Below are positions 60,670-64,000 of a stretch of 64,000 bases of DNA, in pieces. The position numbers and the translations under genes are program-made. The notes below the pieces were generated by a model that did not search any database, was not told the DNA's origin, and saw only the letters and a list, made by a program, of their open reading frames with translations. Origin of the DNA: Margaritifera margaritifera (taxonomy: Eukaryota; Mollusca; Bivalvia; Unionida; Margaritiferidae); NCBI GenBank assembly GCA_029931535.1, contig JAQPZY010001405.1, forward strand, positions 2,193,001-2,257,000, in the 5' to 3' direction. Position 1 is the first letter of the stretch. Every line of letters starts with the position of its first letter.

Positions 60670-61085
60670 TAATCAAAATTTAAAAAAATACAGTCACAAA
60701 CATACACAAGACACGTCGTCCCAAATTCAAAGGAGTATTCTCCTGTAGAATTATTTCTCCTAAAAGCACTGTGCAGTCTTCTAAGTATTTAATCTTTTGA
60801 TTGACATCCTCCCACGGAATTCGACGCAACACTGTGCGCAGAAGTCGTGGCATTAAGAGCTTTATAACGTGTTCATAGTTTTGCAAAGTCTGACCATTTG
60901 AACATTTTCAAGGTAATCAACCTTCTTATAACATTCAGCTACCAATTAAAATGTCCATGACTTTTATGATGTAATTGTACTTTGCGGTTCAATTTAAAAT
61001 CCACACGAAATTGTTGTAAATGTGTTCTCGCAGTTCTAAAGGTAGATTCTGTGTGCGCTCTTCTAAATTGTCCATGAACAGATCT
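60670..61085 (-). pseudogene. Unassigned remnant frames next to BIR/PolB remnants
   Basis: Two open stretches on the minus strand: one starting MDNLEERTQNLPLELREHIY (about 61075) and one at 60680-60886 ending ENTPLNLGRRVLCMFVTVFF. Neither can be named. The second has a faint resemblance to the Bcl-2 BH1 motif (NWGRxVxxF) but lacks the Trp. They may be accessory genes of the adjacent Polinton-like element. Confidence 0.3.
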
Positions 61086-61199
61086 TTAGGATCACAAGAC
61101 TACAGCTATCCGTTACCGGTCTTTTTATAGTATGAAAATAACAAGGATTATCCGATTATCCATCTTATGTTGCTAGTGTTATGTTAAGAATACGAGTCC

Positions 61200-61383
61200 T
61201 TAGACACTTTCTTGGCCAACCAAGTTAAGGTAGTGATAGTTTAGAGACCATTGAGCATGTTCTTCGTAGGCTGAATCTTTAAGTTTCCATTTGTGGAGTG
61301 TCACGCCACAACTGAAACTCAGGTACTTTATCTTCTTCTCCTATGTAAACAAATCCTGCTCTAACTGAAGCTGTGGGAGTGGG
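61200..61383 (-). pseudogene. Broken BIR (inhibitor-of-apoptosis) domain
   Basis: Minus strand: VRAGFVYIGEEDKV, then after a one-base frameshift FSCGVTLHKWKLKDSAYEEHAQW and a stop at 61200-61202. The pattern 'AGFxYxGxxDxVxCFxCGxxLxxWxxxDxxxxEHxxW' is the BIR zinc-binding fold of IAP proteins, which bind and inhibit caspases. Cys-x16-His spacing is kept, but the first Cys is Ser and the last is Tyr, so the zinc site is lost. It lies between the polymerase remnant and unassigned frames of the same orientation. Host IAP retrocopies are an alternative source. Confidence 0.65.
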
Positions 61384-61599
61384 TAATTCCATATATCTTT
61401 GTCATTTTGCATTTGAACATGTTCAATCAATTGGCAAAATCACAATAGCCAGTCAGAGTCACGATTTGTTCTTCTTGAGATTCATCTGCATCGTACAACA
61501 GGCGTGTGACCTTGGTCCGTCTTTGAAACAAACTGTCGCGAGGATCCAGGTGTTGGCAAATAGAACGTCGTTTATGTTCTGGACAAATGTGTTTCTCGA

Positions 61600-62410
61600 C
61601 CTGGTACGAACAATCGGTCCATATTTTGGACGCACTTCCATTAATTCACATGCACATTTCTTTTGTTGGAACTGTTTCATTTCATGTTGATTGTAAGAAG
61701 CTTGACTTACAAATTGGCGTCTGCATGTGAAACACGAAACTATTCTTTTTTCCTCCGGAATACAATGACTCGACGCCTAACAGTGACATCTTTCTCCACA
61801 ATTACAATTTTACTCAAGATCGTTAAATCCTTGATGATATTTATCACAATAGTATATGTATCAGAGTTATCTTGTGATATTGATAATAGCGTCAAAATTA
61901 TTTTGATGATTATAGCTATGAACATATTTTCCTTCTATAAAATTAGAACTTCGAAACAGAAGATCTCAGTGTATCAGTTGTGAGTACACTTTCAAAGTAT
62001 AGCGAGGTGCTAACACTTCTTGAATTTTGGCACCTCATGAGGTTTACACACAGTCTTGGTCCAAACGTTCTCTGTTTTTCTCCGTTGTTGGGATTCGTGT
62101 AGTTTTCTAATGCTCCCCCATAGTTGGTTTAACTCCGGTGTATCTGTTTTCTCTGATGAGCTCTAGCCACCATGATAGCGCGGGCTAAACACATATTATC
62201 GTGGGCATTGTCGATCCTGACTAAACCTCGTTTGGTGGTAGGGAGATGATTCACTAATAACACTTTACTACGTCTTCATCCGCCACCTGAAAGAGGTGAA
62301 AACTTAAGTCACACGTACAGTCACTTTTCCACCCGTGATATCAAACTATTTAGCGGTTCCTCATACTACTAATAATGTGAATGTGCTAGGGGAGTCCGGA
62401 AGATGGAAGA
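61600..62410 (-). pseudogene. Polinton/adintovirus-type DNA polymerase B, N-terminal region (block 2)
   Basis: Minus-strand blocks in order: VRIDNAHDNMCLARAIMVAR (62160-62222); EVLAPRYTLKVYSQ (about 61980-62022); KYVHSYNHQNNFDAI (about 61880-61930); a Cys cluster CDKYHQGFNDLE (about 61800-61840); and CFTCRRQFVSQASYNQHEM (61678-61736). This series of 'V.I.N.DN.C..RAI..A.A', 'Y.H..HFD.I' and Cys/His knuckles is typical of protein-primed family B polymerases of Maverick/Polinton elements and adintoviruses, upstream of the catalytic core. Stops and frameshifts throughout: a fossil. Confidence 0.72.
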
Positions 62411-62414
62411 GATC

Positions 62415-63300
62415 CACTTTGTACCTTGTATTTTTTACGATGTATAAAATACAGGCTGAAGACTGTAATAATGCCTTCAATTCGCTATCCACACCAATGT
62501 AATCCAATGTTGAAAAGATTAGACGAAGCAAACCGTGTCATCTGTGCTACCAAAGTAAAGGAGATGTTATTTCGTTTCGGCTTTGGGTATGTCTGGCTAA
62601 ATCAAGATGTTGGAGACAAAAAGCAATTGCTCTCACTTTTTTCTCACAGAATAATGGATTCGGCTTTCCAAAACTGGCAAAGTGATGTTAACAATTCACA
62701 TAAATATCTGTATTATAGTATGTATAAAACTGAATTTGAACTCAAAAAAATATCTTTGATGTGGATTATCATATTTATTCAGGAAGCTACTTGCTCAGTT
62801 CAGGTGCTCAGCGCATGTGTTGAAAGCAGAGACAAGTAAGCATAGTAGAATTGAGAGAAATCAGAGGTAATGTTAATTATATCTGCAAAATAATGATTAT
62901 TTGGTGGAGAACAGATTCCATTTCGTTTGTGTTTGCTCAGCTTATGATTAACTAAGAAAGAAATACTTTAATGAAGTTTCTTATCCGTCTGTTGAAAAAT
63001 GTGTACATCGCATGAATCATAATAATATATTAATTATAATAAATATTTCTTATTATATTAATTCGGCTTTTCGTCTCAGACATACGAACGGTGAATGAAT
63101 ATTATTAGCGATTGTAATATTTTGACACTATCGTACCATACAATGTTGCTTTGTAGAAAATTGTGCACGTATATGTATTTCGAAAATCATAAACTACTTC
63201 TATACACCATGGCGCACACTGTATTTATTCAGCATTGTATTTTGTATTATGGACAGGAGGTCTAAATTACTGAATAAAGCATTATATTCTAATATATTCT
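62415..63300 (+). pseudogene. Non-LTR retrotransposon 3' fragment (RT C-terminal domain)
   Basis: 62426-62839 reads MPSIRYPHQCNPMLKRLDEA, then VKEMLFRFGFGYVWLNQDVG and FSHRIMDSAFQNWQSDVNNS. After shifts and stops the tail has VCSAYD, LRKKYFNEVSYPSVEKCVHR and SAFRLRH (about 62930-63090), ending in 'gaataaagcattatattctaatatattc'. This is the C-terminal region found after the reverse transcriptase in CR1/L2-like molluscan LINEs. It interrupts the Polinton polymerase remnant on the opposite strand. Confidence 0.7.
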
Positions 63301-63770
63301 ATCAAACGTTTCATTGGATTGTTGTACGTGTTAAATTTTGTCGATGATCTTTGAAGTTGTTACTTCAACAGGTTTGCTCAATTAGTTCCAAATAGAAGAT
63401 TTCAAAATGTCGTGTGTAATAGAAAATCGCAAGCGATCTTGATCTTCGACCTGATACTGTTGTTTCAACTCGAATAACATAGCATAAAACAAGTTCGTAA
63501 TAAACGAGGTCGATTTCTCTGCGGGATGTCGGTCTTAAAATCTTTCAATCTGACTGTAAAAGTGTAGACTGTTGTTCTAAATTTAGGCGACTTGTTCGTA
63601 GATTGAATATGGAACAATTTCCCGGGGGCTACCAAGGGACTTCTACTCTTGGAATATCTTGACTCTCGTGGTCGCGGTGGTGATGATGGTGATGCATAGG
63701 GATCAAACATCTCATCGTCAAAATCACTAGGGTGAACTTGTGCCCAGACTTCTCTTATCGTGTGGGGCAA
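63300..63770 (-). pseudogene. Polinton/adintovirus-type DNA polymerase B, extreme N-terminal region (block 1)
   Basis: Minus strand, 63465-63770, with KLFHIQSTNKSPKFRTTVYT then FTVRLKDF, and in a shifted frame NLFYAMLFELKQQYQVEDQD, RLRFSITHDILKSSIW and KIIDKI/HVQQSNETF (about 63305-63480). The order 'F.I.....KF..T.YT.TV', 'LF...L.....ED..R......L...I', 'QSN..F' precedes the block at 62222 in Maverick-type PolB. The proline-rich start (MPHTIREVWAQVHPSDFDDE) may be the true N-terminus or an adjoining gene. Confidence 0.62.
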
Positions 63771-63841
63771 TTTGTTACTGGATTAACTATAGGATGGTAG
63801 GATCGTTTCATGATTGTGGACTACTGAAGTTTGATTTGATA

Positions 63842-63846
<5 letters not shown>

Positions 63847-63916
<70 letters not shown>
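63847..63916. repeat. (CT)n microsatellite
   Basis: About 35 CT units ending in 'ctgtatag'. The open frame across it is a repeat artefact. Confidence 0.97.
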
Positions 63917-63920
<4 letters not shown>

Positions 63921-64000
63921 AGAACCCTCACGTAAGACGGTGATATCGTTAAGTTTCACTTAAACTTTCAATCTATGAAGATGGAAGAACAACAAAAGAT

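Noticed and set aside
61663..61983. Plus-strand 106-codon gene
   Set aside because: Lies opposite the PolB blocks on the minus strand and has no recognised domain; a shadow frame.

Overview
This window is eukaryotic genomic DNA: AT-rich, intron-containing, and dense in microsatellites, minisatellites and decayed transposons. It looks like a mollusc, with a bivalve the first guess. The reasons are an Ets1/2 gene with all introns in one phase, tRNA-type SINEs ending in a 'gctgaaaaatggcattaaac' tail, RNase H-bearing non-LTR retrotransposons, repeats with 'ggccttactgccaggtgagc' ends, and Polinton DNA. Taxonomy is an inference from repeat style, not a match to a database.

Only one host gene is convincing: an Ets1/2-type transcription factor on the + strand, about 11.3-20.4 kb. 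Seven coding exons, all joined in phase 1, end in a complete ETS DNA-binding domain (20098-20441). Its promoter and first coding exon lie in a 5.2-5.6 kb tandem duplication (922-6513 and 6515-11706). The gene therefore appears to have two near-identical TATA+Inr promoters and two interchangeable first exons. The first half of the Pointed (PNT) domain is present in exon 2, but I could not find the exon for its core in the following 2.9 kb.

20.4-29 kb: AT-rich DNA downstream of the gene (possibly a long 3' UTR), then a hairpin MITE and two adjoining minisatellites (77 bp and 72 bp). 29-36 kb: diverged repeats, a LINE remnant and a MULE-like transposase remnant. 36.9-39.2 kb: a Tigger/pogo-like element inserted in a (TA)n tract; its helix-turn-helix coding sequence has expanded into a 32-bp minisatellite. 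40-46 kb: diverged tandem duplications, a mariner transposase pseudogene and repeated 'TGACCTTGACCT' modules. 46-55 kb: non-coding DNA, a 46-bp minisatellite, a second well-preserved hairpin MITE and a related 0.94-kb DNA element. 55.2-60.3 kb: two decayed RNase H-containing non-LTR retrotransposons, the first with a minisatellite inside its coding sequence.

60.3-63.8 kb, minus strand: remnants of a Polinton/adintovirus-like element. There are blocks of a protein-primed family B DNA polymerase N-terminal region, split by a LINE fragment, and a broken BIR (inhibitor-of-apoptosis) domain beside it. This and the duplicated Ets promoter are the most interesting items. All calls were made by eye; no searches were run.
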